A stretch of DNA of 64,000 nt from an uncultured Cyclobacteriaceae bacterium (lineage in GTDB: Bacteria > Bacteroidota > Bacteroidia > Cytophagales > Cyclobacteriaceae), in contig CALSPM010000002.1 in assembly GCA_943788235.1 (NCBI GenBank), positions 657,983 through 721,982 on the forward strand, read 5' to 3'. The notes beneath the pieces are model-generated. The model did not search any database. It saw only the letters and a list, made by a program, of their open reading frames with translations, and was not told where the DNA came from. A program made the translations under genes and the position numbers. Shown in pieces: positions 8,742-19,453 of this stretch. Position 1 is the first letter of the stretch, and every line of letters starts with the position of its first letter.

Positions 8742-10058
8742 ATTCAAAATACTATGTTTTGTTCCAGTTTATCTGAATCTTTATCTTCAAGGAATCGGAC
8801 AAGAATTACTCACCAAAGACCTCGCAGTGAGAGATTGCCCTCGAAAATAATTTCGAAATTAAAGCAGCGAGTAATCTAACAAAAATCGCTGAAAATAATG
8901 CAGCCTTAACAAACAGTGACTTTCTACCTTCCTTATCAGGAAGTGCCGGCTCGAACTTTTGCCTCGACCAATTCCGAAAATACATTTCAAGATGACAGAC
9001 TTGTAAGCGTTTCAGGGGTTGAGACGGTCGGCTATAACGCTAGTTTGGCCTTAAATTATACCCTCTTCAATGGATTTGGAAGAAAATATAACTATCAGAA
9101 ATTACAAGAAAATTATAATCTGACGGCATTGCAAGCAAGAAAAGTGATGGAGAATACGCTATTTAATATTTTCTTCGCTTACTATGAAATCGCACGACTC
9201 ACTCAAGATCAATTGAATCAGAATAAATCCTTGGCCATATCCAAAGAACGATTGACCAAAGCTATTTTTAGTTTTGAATATGGACAAAGCACCAAACTAG
9301 ATGTGTTGAATGCAGAGGTAGATTTTAATAACGATAGTGTCAATTATCTCAACATCAGCCAATCATTAAAAACTGAAAAAAATAATCTCAACCTTTTATT
9401 AGGAAGAAGCATAACTACTTTTTTTGAAGTAGATACCACCCTTTCTTTTTATGAAAATCTGACCTTTGAAGTTTTATCAGATAAAGCACATTCAAATAAT
9501 GTGGATGTGCTAGAGCAAAACAGTAATCTGCGAAATGCAGAGACAAATATCAAGATTTCATCTGCCGCTATCATTCCAAGCGTAGGACTAAATACCCGCT
9601 ACAATTGGCAGAATAATGACTTTGGACCTGTTGGTTTTCTTGCTGCTCAACAATCCAATGGTCTAAACATAGGGGCCACACTTTCATGGAATCTTTGGGA
9701 TGGAGGGAAGTCCAATACCCTCCGACAAAATACCAGAATAGCTCTAGAAAATGAATCCCTCTCAATGGATCAAACTTTATTAAATCTAGATCGCAATTTG
9801 AATAATGCATGGACCAGTTATCAAACAGCTTTATTTATCATGATGGCTCAAAATAAAAATTTGGAAACCAACCAACGTAATTTTGAACGTACCAAGGAAC
9901 AATACAATCTCGGACAAATTACCTCGATAGCTTTCAGACAAGCCCAGCTTAATTTACTGAATGCACAAGTCAACTATAACGACGCACGTTACAGTGCCAA
10001 AAAATTTGAACTCGGTTTACTTCAGTTGAGTGGTGATCTTTTACAAGCGAATTTTTAA
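8734..10058 (+). pseudogene. TolC-type outer-membrane efflux protein, broken by two +1 frameshifts
   Basis: The reading starts at ATG 8734, overlapping the pump gene's stop, with a signal-like MNKFKILCFVPVYLNLYLQG, then LLTKDLAV. At about 8828-8831 an extra base shifts the frame: the family sequence continues in frame 2 as IALENNFEIKAASN...FLPSLSGSAGSNF. At the TTTT run 8956-8959 a second extra base shifts it to frame 3, which stays open to 10058 (FASTNSENTFQDDR onward, with typical TolC repeats such as YEIARLTQDQL and YNDARYSAKKFELGLLQLSG). A reading from ATG 8916 alone would lack the signal peptide. Either the gene is inactive or the two single-base insertions are sequencing errors; the rest of the coding sequence shows no decay, which favours errors. 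Confidence 0.85.
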
Positions 10059-10062
10059 AAAC

Positions 10063-11985
10063 CTATTTTTTAGCGATTCTTGATACCATTTGATGAAAAT
10101 AAATCAAAATGGTCGTTAAAATCAACAGACCTATTAAACTACCACCCAATGGATCATCGCTGATGGAAAAATTCCACTGAACCGCTGTTAAAACTGCAAT
10201 TAAAATGCCGATCAACGCCTCACCTGTGATGAGTCCTGAAGCCATTAATAAACCTGCATTTTTGGCTTGATCCACAAAGGTGGAATTTTGAGCTTTTTGA
10301 TACCCCTTCTCAAGCAGCCAAGCAATCAGCCCTCCTATAAATATAGACGAGTCAAGTTCAAAAGGTAAATACAAACCCACTGCAACGGCTAAAACAGGCA
10401 TTTTAAAATTACTTTTTTTCCGTTTAAAATATTCGTCTGCTGCGATGATTAAAACGCCAATTACACCACCAATAATGATAATACCCCAAGGTAAATTACC
10501 ACCAAATATGCCAGAGGCAACACTCATCATTAAGGTGGCTTGAGGCGCTGAGAGTGGATGGGGATATAGCAGCGTAGGTACACCTATTCCCTTAGATGCC
10601 AATAATAAATTTAAAATAGGTGCGATGAGTAAGGCCCCTGAAACGACCCCTACCATTTGCATGATTTGCTGATTTCTTGGCGTTGAACCTAGAATATGTC
10701 CTGCCTTCAAATCTTGCATATTATCCCCTGCAATGGCTGCAGCACAACAAACGATAGCTCCCACTAAAATGGCTCCCGCTGCTCCTTTTGCCGGATCACT
10801 GGTGCCCATTAATAATAATAACAATAAAGCGGTAGTCAGTATGGTTGCTATAGTGACTCCTGAAATAGGATTATTTGAAGAACCAACCAGCCCTGCCATA
10901 TAACCCGCAACGGCAGAGAATAAAAACCCTGCGAAGATCATCATCAAGGACATGAATAAGGTGATTGGAACATCTTTTATAAGGGTCAAGTAAATGAAAA
11001 AGATGGGTATGGTCATGACCCCGATACCAACCAATACCCATGACATCGGAGTGTCTAGTTCCGTTCTGGAGGTCGTCAAAAGGGATTTACTTCCTTTTTT
11101 AAAAGCCTCAAGTGCTGCCTCAAGTGCATGTTTTAGTGCGGATCGTAATCCCACTAATGCCCATAAACCTCCTACAATCATCGCACCTACACCTAAATAT
11201 CTAATATTAGAGCTCCATATCTCACTCCCTATTTGAACCGCTGAAAGCTCCTCAGGGGAACCTCTTAATAATATATAGAGGGGGATGCCTACATACCAAC
11301 TGATCACTCCGCCTAAAAAGACTAGAAAAGAAATATTCAACCCCACTATATAGCCCACCGCTACGAGTGCTGGTGACAAGTTTAAGCTGAAATATAGATA
11401 ATAACGCTCTTTGAGAAGTATAGCCTTTTCAAAGAGACCACTCCATAAATTTAACGCCTCAAAACCAAACTTGTAAAGCCCCCCTAATAAACTACCTATA
11501 ATTAAATATTTTATCGAATCTCCACCCTTTTCTCCTGTTTTGAGGACTTCTGCCGTGGCTACACCCTCTGGAAAAGCAAGTTTTTCTTTAACGATGAGTG
11601 CCTTTCGTAAAGGAATAGTAAATAAAACACCCAAAACTCCTCCGCATATCGCAATCAGAGTGGTTTCTAGATAATTAAAGGACTCCCAGTAACCCATAAT
11701 AACCAAAGCAGGTAGGGTAAAAATGATTCCTGCCGCTAAGGACTCTCCAGCTGATGCAGCAGTTTGAATCAAATTATTTTCAAGGATATTGGAATTTTTA
11801 AATGCCTTTAAAACAGCCATAGAGATGACCGCAGCGGGAATTGATGCAGATACCGTCAATCCTGAGAATAGCCCAAAATAAGCATTAGATGCTCCCAAAA
11901 CAACAGACAGTGTAGCCCCAATAATAACAGACTTAAGGGTCAACTCATTAAGCTTAGTCTCTGGTGAAATATAGGGTTTGCTCAT
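10063..11985 (-). CDS. OPT family oligopeptide/metal-chelate transporter
   Basis: 640-aa polytopic inner-membrane protein with about 14-16 hydrophobic segments. Typical OPT blocks include the start PYISPETKLNELTLKSVIIG, SIPAAVISMAVLK, LAFPEGVATAEVLKTGEKGG, the NNPISGVTIATI region and GDNMQDLKAGHILGSTPRNQ. Family members import oligopeptides or iron-siderophore-like chelates with protons; the substrate is not predictable. It ends 4 bp after the convergent TolC gene and is apparently monocistronic. Confidence 0.92.
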   Translation of the reverse strand: MSKPYISPETKLNELTLKSVIIGATLSVVLGASNAYFGLFSGLTVSASIPAAVISMAVLKAFKNSNILENNLIQTAASAGESLAAGIIFTLPALVIMGYWESFNYLETTLIAICGGVLGVLFTIPLRKALIVKEKLAFPEGVATAEVLKTGEKGGDSIKYLIIGSLLGGLYKFGFEALNLWSGLFEKAILLKERYYLYFSLNLSPALVAVGYIVGLNISFLVFLGGVISWYVGIPLYILLRGSPEELSAVQIGSEIWSSNIRYLGVGAMIVGGLWALVGLRSALKHALEAALEAFKKGSKSLLTTSRTELDTPMSWVLVGIGVMTIPIFFIYLTLIKDVPITLFMSLMMIFAGFLFSAVAGYMAGLVGSSNNPISGVTIATILTTALLLLLLMGTSDPAKGAAGAILVGAIVCCAAAIAGDNMQDLKAGHILGSTPRNQQIMQMVGVVSGALLIAPILNLLLASKGIGVPTLLYPHPLSAPQATLMMSVASGIFGGNLPWGIIIIGGVIGVLIIAADEYFKRKKSNFKMPVLAVAVGLYLPFELDSSIFIGGLIAWLLEKGYQKAQNSTFVDQAKNAGLLMASGLITGEALIGILIAVLTAVQWNFSISDDPLGGSLIGLLILTTILIYFHQMVSRIAKK

Positions 11986-12094
11986 GATTTAAATAAAATT
12001 GATAAACAAGAGGACATAAAGACAAAGATGAACTTCGCTTACTATGCTTTCCTATTTAAAATTACGAATTTATGTCAAAATATCATGAAACAAA

Positions 12095-14212
12095 TCAATT
12101 CGGTCTTTTAACCCATTCAGCCATTAATCGGATAGCCTCTTTGAGATAGGGATCTTTACTGATTTTTGCTCTATCTGATTCGGCAAAATAGAGCTCTGTT
12201 TTAACGACTTCTTCATTGATTTTTTTTGATGACTCATTGGCTTCAGCCTCTTTTTGACGCATTGATAAATTTAATGACAAAGACTTATCTTGATTGGCTG
12301 CTCTCTGCTCATTAATATCATTAACCAAATCCTTCAGTTGTTTATCCTCTGCCAAATGCTTTCTAAATTCGTCATAGAGGTCATCGAGAAGTTCAGATGA
12401 AACATCATTAGTAGATGACAATTTGGAGGAGCCGATCTCATCCCATGGTAAAGCTGAATCACTTGAGCTTTCACCTACTTCGTCCGATGTGAAATAAGAA
12501 GGAAAGGCTATATCTGGTCTCACTCCAGTACGCTGCGTACTGCTTCCAGAAGCCCTGTAAAATTTTGCTAGGGTCAATTTGAGCTGCCCAAGGCTAATTT
12601 CTTGGTTTTTAACTTTATCTCTCAGATCTATCAAATCATCATTATTTGAAAATTGATTGACTGCGATCAGCCGGTTGATGTAATTTAGCACAGGCCGCTC
12701 CAAGCTCAGTAAGCTTTGAACTGTCCCTTTTCCAAAGCTGTTTTCACCAAAAATAACTCCTCTTTTATAATCCTGAATGGCTGCTGCAAATATCTCTGAA
12801 GCACTGGCACTGTATCTGTTTTCTAACACAGCCAACGGTCCTTCGTACATAACCTTGGGGTTATCATCTGACAAAACATCTATGCTGTTGTCGGTATTCC
12901 GAACTTGAACCACGGGACCTGAAGGAATAAATAAGCCAGTCAAATCTATTGCTTCATCCAATGACCCTCCTCCATTATACCTCAAATCAATGACCAAAGC
13001 ATCCATCCCTATCTTATTAAGACTGTCTAGTAAAATACTCACATCTCGGGTCGTACTCTTATAATTTTCAACACCTGCACTTCGCTCTTCAAAATCAATA
13101 TAAAAACTAGGTAACGTAATCACACCCACTTGATAGGTCACATCATCTTCAAAATAGTAAATGATTTCTCCTTTGGCTGATTCATCTTCTAATTTTATCT
13201 TTTCCCTGATCATGCGAATCGTATCAGGCAATGCCGCCAAATCACCCTTACTTAACGTCTGCAGCCTAACTACTGTTCCCTTGGGACCTCTGATCTTTTG
13301 AACCACTTCATCTAACCTCCAACCCACTACGTCAACAAATTCACCGTCGTCGCCCTGAGCAACAGCTATAACTTTGTCTTTTTCGAAAATTCGTTTACTC
13401 TTAAACGCAGGACCACCAGGCACGACGGAAACAATTTGTGTATAATCTAGCTGTTGTCCTAATACTGCACCAATACCTTCCAAAGACAGACTCATATTGA
13501 TTTGAAAGTTGTCTGAAGTAATTGGTGAAAAATAACTCGTATGGGGATCATAGGCAGAGGTTAAGGCATTTAAATAAACTTGAAAAATATCTTCACTATT
13601 GTTTTGATACAAAGACTTGATTCGTCGCACATTTCTATCTAATAATATTTTCTTTACCTCATCCCAGTCTTTTTTTGCCAGCAATAAGTTCAAAGCCCGA
13701 CCTTTTAGAATTAGACGCCATCGCTCTTTGAGTTCTTCTCCACTGCCAGCCCAATCTATTTCATCAAGATCTAAATCATAGTATTCTTCCTTTTCATAAT
13801 CAAACCCTTTTTCCAACATTTCAGGGATACGTGCATACTGATCTAACACCCGCGTTTGGTAGAGATTAAATATTTGAAATCCAAAATCTAATTTCTCTGC
13901 TAATAATTCATCATCTAGTTGAAACTTGTACTTTTCAAAATAATCAAGGTCTGACTGTAAGAAAAAAACTTTTGAGGGGTCTAAACCATCAATATAATTG
14001 GAAAAGATTACCGCAGAGAGTGAATCATTTAACTTTAATTTTCGATAATGGTATTTTTCAAGATATGCTAAAGTGATAAATAAAGCTTTTGAATGTTCTG
14101 GTAAGGAGACTAAAGTGATAAGTTCTTCTTGGGCGACAGGCTGCTCTTGAGCATTAATTGTCACTAAAACTAACATTAGACCAACGAAATATATCAATAA
14201 TCTTACCTGCAT
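12095..14212 (-). CDS. prc: Carboxy-terminal processing (tail-specific) protease, S41A family
   Basis: 705-aa periplasmic serine protease. A signal peptide (MQVRLLIYFVGLMLVLVTINAQ) is followed by a long N-terminal domain (about 30-220), a PDZ domain (about 235-330, IGAVLGQQLDYTQIVSVVPG) and the S41 catalytic core (about 350-540). The core shows DLRYNGGGSLDEAIDLTGLF and the nucleophile block ENRYSASASEIFAAAIQDY, with the catalytic Ser in SAS and the Lys in GENSFGKGTVQ. A C-terminal DUF3340-like helical tail closes the protein. Prc-type proteases trim or degrade periplasmic proteins and affect peptidoglycan hydrolase turnover. Start chosen at the ATG that gives the signal peptide. Confidence 0.94.
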   Translation of the reverse strand: MQVRLLIYFVGLMLVLVTINAQEQPVAQEELITLVSLPEHSKALFITLAYLEKYHYRKLKLNDSLSAVIFSNYIDGLDPSKVFFLQSDLDYFEKYKFQLDDELLAEKLDFGFQIFNLYQTRVLDQYARIPEMLEKGFDYEKEEYYDLDLDEIDWAGSGEELKERWRLILKGRALNLLLAKKDWDEVKKILLDRNVRRIKSLYQNNSEDIFQVYLNALTSAYDPHTSYFSPITSDNFQINMSLSLEGIGAVLGQQLDYTQIVSVVPGGPAFKSKRIFEKDKVIAVAQGDDGEFVDVVGWRLDEVVQKIRGPKGTVVRLQTLSKGDLAALPDTIRMIREKIKLEDESAKGEIIYYFEDDVTYQVGVITLPSFYIDFEERSAGVENYKSTTRDVSILLDSLNKIGMDALVIDLRYNGGGSLDEAIDLTGLFIPSGPVVQVRNTDNSIDVLSDDNPKVMYEGPLAVLENRYSASASEIFAAAIQDYKRGVIFGENSFGKGTVQSLLSLERPVLNYINRLIAVNQFSNNDDLIDLRDKVKNQEISLGQLKLTLAKFYRASGSSTQRTGVRPDIAFPSYFTSDEVGESSSDSALPWDEIGSSKLSSTNDVSSELLDDLYDEFRKHLAEDKQLKDLVNDINEQRAANQDKSLSLNLSMRQKEAEANESSKKINEEVVKTELYFAESDRAKISKDPYLKEAIRLMAEWVKRPN

Positions 14213-14247
14213 TCAAAAAATAATTTAAAAATTTCTAATATCAAAAG

Positions 14248-15226
14248 TTAAGGATTCTGCTGATTCCAAACTAGAGCCGCTGCTCCTAAAATTGCTGAAT
14301 TTTTGTCGATCATTCCAGAGGGTAATAACTTTACTTTTCCTTTGTAATAAGGTAAAAGATTGGCTTCAAGATGTCGCTGGGTGGGTTCGAAAATCCATTT
14401 ACCTGATTTGGCCAAACCGCCCAGCAAAAAAATAGCCTCAGGATGCGAAAATGCTACGAAATCCGCCAACTGCTCTCCTAAAATTTTACCCGTCATTTCA
14501 AAAGCAGCACAAGCGATTTCATCGCCATGATCTGCTGCTCTAGTTATATCTTCACCATGTAAGTTATTAAAAGAATAATTTCTAAGCTCACTGTCAGATA
14601 TGGAATCTGAAAGTAATTCGAATATAGTGCGTTTTAATCCTGTTGAAGAAACATAAGCTTCTAGCCCTCCTTTAACACCTAAACCGTCTAATCTACCCTC
14701 CCTATCAATAGAAATATGACCCAATTCACCAGCCATGGCATCATGTCCATAGATCAAAGCTCCCATTAGCGTAAATTCCTGATCCCAAACCTGTACCTAA
14801 TGTGATGACCATAAAATCACGCATCTTTTTAGCATCCCCATAGACTACCTCTCCAATAGCTGCTGCATTGGCATCATTGGTCATATAAATAGGCACATTA
14901 AAATGGGCCTTCACTTTACTCACAAATGGAATGATTCCTTTCCATTCTAAATTAGCAGCATGCTCAATGGTCCCACGATAGTAATTCGCATTAGGAGCAC
15001 CAATACCTAGACCCACCATCTCAAAATCAAAAGAAAGCTGTTTTTCTAAATATTGGATTTTTGATGCTAAAACTGACATATAATCATCAACGTCGGAATA
15101 TCCCTGAGTTGGGAAATCTAAATGAGCATACAATTCACCTTTTGTATCGACAAAGCCCACCTTGGTCAAGGTACCTCCAATATCAATCCCTACTGCTAAT
15201 TTTTTTGACATTTTATCCTTAATCAT
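14248..15226 (-). pseudogene. ROK family glucokinase-like sugar kinase, split by a single-base frameshift
   Basis: Two overlapping frames together encode one ROK kinase of about 325 aa. The first part (from 15226) has the ATP motif AVGIDIGGTLTKVGFVDTKG, NDANAAAIGEVVYG and TLGTGLGSGIYANG, then runs into a stop after SFDLWT. The second part continues exactly where the family would (GALIYGHDAMAGELGHISID) and runs to 14248 with the GGLAKSGKWIF helix. Removing one G from the GGG run at 14762-14764 (read on the minus strand) restores the frame. The usual ROK zinc motif CxCGxxGCxE is replaced by a Cys-free RLDGLGVKGGLEAY. Expected role: phosphorylation of glucose or another hexose. Confidence 0.85.
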
Positions 15227-15507
15227 AATAAATAAGTTGCAATATGGTAATTGTTTAGATAATTAGGAATTGAAAAAAGGCAAATATTTTTTTTTAACAA
15301 AAAATGTGAAAAATCCTTGAAAGAGTTAGAATAGAGATTAAAACCCATCGTTATCGCAAGTTCCTTTTTTTAAAAGCAAAATAGAGCGATTTCTAAACGG
15401 TAGTTTTATCATTAAGCAACTACCTTTAATTAAACATTAAGAAATTACCTGTAATTATATGTTTTTACTTGAGAAAATAAATATATTGTTGGTAAAAACA
15501 AACAATT

Positions 15508-16629
15508 ATGTCCAGTGAATTGCCAAAACATAAATCGAACCGTCTTTCTTCCTTAGATGCCTTACGTGGATTTGATATGTTTTGGATCATGGGTGCTGAG
15601 GAAATTGTTCATTCAATTCATCAAGTAAATCAAAATCCCGTCTGGGAAACCTTAGCTAATCAAATGATCCATCCTGATTGGCACGGATTTGCTTTTTATG
15701 ATTTAATCTTTCCATTATTTCTTTTCATAGCAGGACTCGCTTCACCTTACTCGGTAATAAAAGAACTAGAATTAGGGAAATCCAAAAATCAAATGGCTCT
15801 AAGAATTATCAAAAGAACCATCATCCTCATTTTATTAGGTCTAGTCATCAACCAAGGCATTCATATCATGCCCATTTCAGAAATCAGATTCGGTAGTGTA
15901 CTAGGTAGAATTGGCATCGCTTATATGTTTGCTAATTTCATCTTTATTTACAGTAAAAAAGAATGGATGAACTACCTCTGGTTTACAGGTTTATTGATCG
16001 GGTATTATTTGATACTAAAATTTACCTCAGCCCCAGGTTTCCCGACAGGTGATCTTACGCAAGCAGGAAATTTCGCCTCCTATCTCGATCGCCTAATCAT
16101 GCCCGGTAAATTATATTTAGGCAATCATGATCCCGAGGGATTAGCCTCTTCCCTACCAGCAATTAGTACTGGCCTTTTGGGTATTTTAGTAGGGAATTAC
16201 GTAAAAAATAATGCATCAAATGATATAAAAAAATGTCTTCGACTGGCTATTATTGGCATCATTTTTATTTTGATTAGTCTTATGTGGAACCTTGATTTCC
16301 CCATAAATAAAAATCTATGGAGTAGTTCATTTGTGATGCTCACCGGTGGTATCAGTATTTTGCTATTCACCCTATTCTACTACATCATTGACGTGAAAGG
16401 CTATCGGAAATGGGCCTACTTCTTCAAGGTTATAGGGGTAAATTCTATCCTCATCTACATATCTGGGACTTTTATTGACTGGCAATATACCACACAAGGA
16501 TTGTTTGGATGGATAGGAGAATGGATTGGCAACCCTTTCAGTATTGTCGCTATGTCTGTATTGTATTTGGGAGTAAAATGGGGATTCTTAAATGCCCTTT
16601 ATAAGATGAAAATCTTCCTAAAAGTATAG
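15508..16629 (+). CDS. DUF5009 / heparan-alpha-glucosaminide acetyltransferase-like membrane protein
   Basis: 373-aa integral membrane protein with about 10 hydrophobic segments. It opens with the family signature RLSSLDALRGFDMFWIMGAE, then GFAFYDLIFPLFLFIAGLA, VLGRIGIAYMF and GVNSILIYISG near the end. Related proteins (HGSNAT/NagX type) transfer acyl groups to amino sugars across a membrane; in Bacteroidota DUF5009 genes often accompany glycan degradation. No neighbour confirms that role here, except the ROK kinase 280 bp away on the other strand. Confidence 0.85.
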   Translation: MSSELPKHKSNRLSSLDALRGFDMFWIMGAEEIVHSIHQVNQNPVWETLANQMIHPDWHGFAFYDLIFPLFLFIAGLASPYSVIKELELGKSKNQMALRIIKRTIILILLGLVINQGIHIMPISEIRFGSVLGRIGIAYMFANFIFIYSKKEWMNYLWFTGLLIGYYLILKFTSAPGFPTGDLTQAGNFASYLDRLIMPGKLYLGNHDPEGLASSLPAISTGLLGILVGNYVKNNASNDIKKCLRLAIIGIIFILISLMWNLDFPINKNLWSSSFVMLTGGISILLFTLFYYIIDVKGYRKWAYFFKVIGVNSILIYISGTFIDWQYTTQGLFGWIGEWIGNPFSIVAMSVLYLGVKWGFLNALYKMKIFLKV

Positions 16630-16868
16630 GCCAAAGTACTCATTATCCTTCGTGAGAACAATTTGGAAAAAGGTCATCAAGCTTGCTATTTGCACTGCAA
16701 ATCGAAAACTAATTAAACACAGTCTTCATAAACATACTCTAAAGACTCAAAAAACGGTAGATTCAACGATCATAAAACCGCTTCTTTCCGTTAATACCCT
16801 ACCTTCTTGCTTTTGCAGATAATATGGAATCTGATTAAAGGCCTCAAACTAATTTAGATTGCAATAAA

Positions 16869-17279
16869 TCAAGACAAAGAGGACTCTACAACAATTGAGA
16901 CGTCAAGTAATTTTGAAATTGGACAGTTTAAACGTGCATCTTCTACCAAATCATTAAAGGTTTCTTGATCAATTCCGGGTACCTCCGCTTTGACCACTAA
17001 TCGAGATTCGTTGATCACAAAATCTTCCATTTTTATGGCACATTGAACGTCTAGTTTAGCTGGGGGGAAATCACGCTCTGATAAGTTGAAACTTAACTTC
17101 ATAGAAAAGCAAGCTGCATGGGCCGCAGCAATTAATTCCTCTGGACTTCCACCTGGAGCGCCTTCAAATCTTGATTTTGATGTGTACTTAACATCATTTA
17201 ATAAATCACTCTCTGTTGACATCATACCATGTCCCTCGAGTCCATTTCCATGCCAGCTGGCCTTCGCTTTTTTGATCAT
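16869..17279 (-). CDS. OsmC family peroxiredoxin-like protein
   Basis: 136-aa OsmC/Ohr-fold protein that reduces organic hydroperoxides in the cytoplasm. The start KKAKASWHGNGLEGHG and FEGAPGGSPEELIAAAHAAC are characteristic of the OsmC subgroup. The two reactive cysteines are in AAHAACFSMKL and ARLNCPISKLL. It stands alone with nothing recognisable in the 239 bp downstream. Confidence 0.93.
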   Translation of the reverse strand: MIKKAKASWHGNGLEGHGMMSTESDLLNDVKYTSKSRFEGAPGGSPEELIAAAHAACFSMKLSFNLSERDFPPAKLDVQCAIKMEDFVINESRLVVKAEVPGIDQETFNDLVEDARLNCPISKLLDVSIVVESSLS

Positions 17280-17648
17280 AACTTTTTAAATTAGATGACA
17301 AAATTAACGAATTCAAATTCAATAAATGAAGGAACAGAAAATAAAACTTGATCCCCTATAAACATGAATTTGGTATTTAACCTCTTCCATCTTGTATAAA
17401 AAGATAGAATTTACTCATAATGCACTAAATAATTATATCATTATAATATCTTCAGTTTTTATATGCCATTTATCAGCAAGTGAGTGGAAACATATATATA
17501 GCCGAAAAGAAAAACCTTTCTGAAATTTGTGATTTAATGCTTTTTGTGAATTGCTCATTCCTTTACTTTTTTAGCCTTGATGCATTACAAAAATTAAATT
17601 AACTATCTTTAATCATCTATGAGCATCAAATACTAACTTTTTTGAATT
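17280..17648. other. Intergenic stretch without a recognisable gene
   Basis: AT-rich spacer between the divergent OsmC and esterase-like genes. I see no ORF with family features, no strong hairpin and no TAnnTTTG box with a convincing partner. It presumably holds both promoters. Confidence 0.5.
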
Positions 17649-19385
17649 ATGAAAAGTCAAAAGACCCTCTCCAAACTAATAATAATAGCATTATTAACCG
17701 TATCGTTGGGGTCATGTTCTCAAAACAATGAGATCATGATCGAGGTTACCTATGATCCCGCTCTAGGTATGGAAGGTTTTGACGGAAGGCTCCTGATTAT
17801 GATTACCAAGGATACCATTATCGAACCTCGGTTTCAAATCAATGATACAGATCAAACAGGAATTATAATAGGTAAAGATGTTCAGCAATGGATCCCCAAC
17901 ACATCCATACCTTTCAGTAAGCAGACCCTCGCCTACCCCATAGAAACCCTAGCAGACCTAGAAGCGGGTGACTATTTTGTGCAAGCACTTCTGCATAAAT
18001 ATGAAACCTTTCAATTGGTAAATGGTCATACTGTACAGTTACCCATGGACCAAGGCGAGGGGCAACATTGGAATATTAGTCCAAAAAACATTTACAGCAA
18101 ACCCATTAAAGTCACTATAGGTAAAAAAAACAGTCCCATTCAAATAGTCCTAACCACGGAAATCCCTTCAATAGCGGTTGTGCAGGATTCTGAATATATA
18201 AAACATATTAAAATTAAGAGTGAGCTACTCACTGAATTTTGGGGTAGACCCATGTACTTACAAGCCAATGTTTTGGTACCCAAAGGTTTTTCGAAAAATA
18301 ATACAGACCGCTATCCATTGATGGTTTTTCATGGACACTTTCCAAAAACAATAGGAGGATTTAGAACCGAACCACCCGCCTCCCCAAAACAAGATACCGT
18401 CTATAGCAGTCGATTTGGCATTACCGGTTATCAGTACATTCAAGAAAAAGAGGCTTATGACTTTTATCAGCAATGGGTATCAGAAGAGTTCCCTCGTTTT
18501 TTGGTCCTTGAAATACAGCACCAAAACCCCTACTATGACGATTCATATGCAGTAAATTCGGCCAACTTAGGACCTTACGGCGATGCCATTACTTATGAGC
18601 TGATACCTCATATCGAAGAACTATTTAACGGTGTAGGAGCAGGTTGGGGACGTTTCCTTTATGGAGGTTCTACAGGTGGTTGGGAAGCTTTAGCGGCCCA
18701 AGTATTTTATCCTAAACAATATAATGGATGTTTTGCAGCCTGCCCTGATCCCATTGACTTTAGGGCCTACACTGTGGTAGATATATACAACGATGACAAT
18801 GCCTACTATACAAAGGGTGCATTCAAACAAACCTTAAGGCCAGGTAAGCGTGATGGTAAAGGGCACCTGCAAGCCTATTTAAAGGATATGAACCGTCGTG
18901 AGTACATTTTGGGTAACAAAAGTCGTTCCGGTGACCAGTGGGACATCTGGCAAGCCGTCTATTCACCTGTCGGAGATGATGGTTACCCAAAGCCCATTTG
19001 GAACAAGCTCACTGGTGAAATTGACCGGGAAGTAGCTAATTATTGGAAAGAAAATTATGATTTGCGGTATATTATGGAAAGAGATTGGAATAAAATTGGT
19101 CACGACCTCGAGGGAAAAGTCCATATCTATTGTGGTGATATGGACAACTACTATCTCAATAATGCGGTGGTACTGACCGAAGAATTCTTAGAAAGTACTA
19201 CTGGACCCTATTACGGTGGTGAAGTGGCTTATGGCAACAACCAAGAACACTGCTGGAACGGAGATCAAGAAAACCCGAATTACCTCACTCGACTTCGCTA
19301 CAATACCCTCTATTTAGACAAAATAAAACGTCGATTAAAGGCAACCGCACCGAGAATACATCAGCTCAAAAATTGGGGACTATAG
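17649..19385 (+). CDS. Lipoprotein with C-terminal alpha/beta-hydrolase (esterase-like) domain
   Basis: 578-aa secreted lipoprotein: signal MKSQKTLSKLIIIALLTVSL followed by lipobox GSC at Cys23. Residues 30-180 form a beta-rich N-terminal domain. From about 200 an alpha/beta-hydrolase core follows, with YPLMVFHGHFP and the nucleophile elbow YGGSTGGWEALA (Ser about 341). Late acidic and His residues (DMDNYYLN and NNQEHCWNGD) could complete the triad. This resembles the esterase D-like superfamily, but the protein is larger than usual and I cannot name a substrate. It converges on the ThuA gene. Confidence 0.65.
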   Translation: MKSQKTLSKLIIIALLTVSLGSCSQNNEIMIEVTYDPALGMEGFDGRLLIMITKDTIIEPRFQINDTDQTGIIIGKDVQQWIPNTSIPFSKQTLAYPIETLADLEAGDYFVQALLHKYETFQLVNGHTVQLPMDQGEGQHWNISPKNIYSKPIKVTIGKKNSPIQIVLTTEIPSIAVVQDSEYIKHIKIKSELLTEFWGRPMYLQANVLVPKGFSKNNTDRYPLMVFHGHFPKTIGGFRTEPPASPKQDTVYSSRFGITGYQYIQEKEAYDFYQQWVSEEFPRFLVLEIQHQNPYYDDSYAVNSANLGPYGDAITYELIPHIEELFNGVGAGWGRFLYGGSTGGWEALAAQVFYPKQYNGCFAACPDPIDFRAYTVVDIYNDDNAYYTKGAFKQTLRPGKRDGKGHLQAYLKDMNRREYILGNKSRSGDQWDIWQAVYSPVGDDGYPKPIWNKLTGEIDREVANYWKENYDLRYIMERDWNKIGHDLEGKVHIYCGDMDNYYLNNAVVLTEEFLESTTGPYYGGEVAYGNNQEHCWNGDQENPNYLTRLRYNTLYLDKIKRRLKATAPRIHQLKNWGL

Positions 19386-19453
19386 CAATAAGGTAAAATT
19401 ATCAAAGGGAGACATTATTACTTGCTTATCTTATCAATTTCAGAAAAGATTGA

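Noticed and set aside
14640-14720. Missing zinc-binding cysteines in the ROK kinase taken as a sign of decay
   Set aside because: Some ROK proteins naturally lack the CxCGxxGC motif; the surrounding sequence is well kept, so this alone is no evidence of inactivation.
16688-16702. ATTTGCA-C-TGCAAAT palindrome downstream of the DUF5009 gene
   Set aside because: Short, not followed by a T-run and not near a gene start; no function can be argued.
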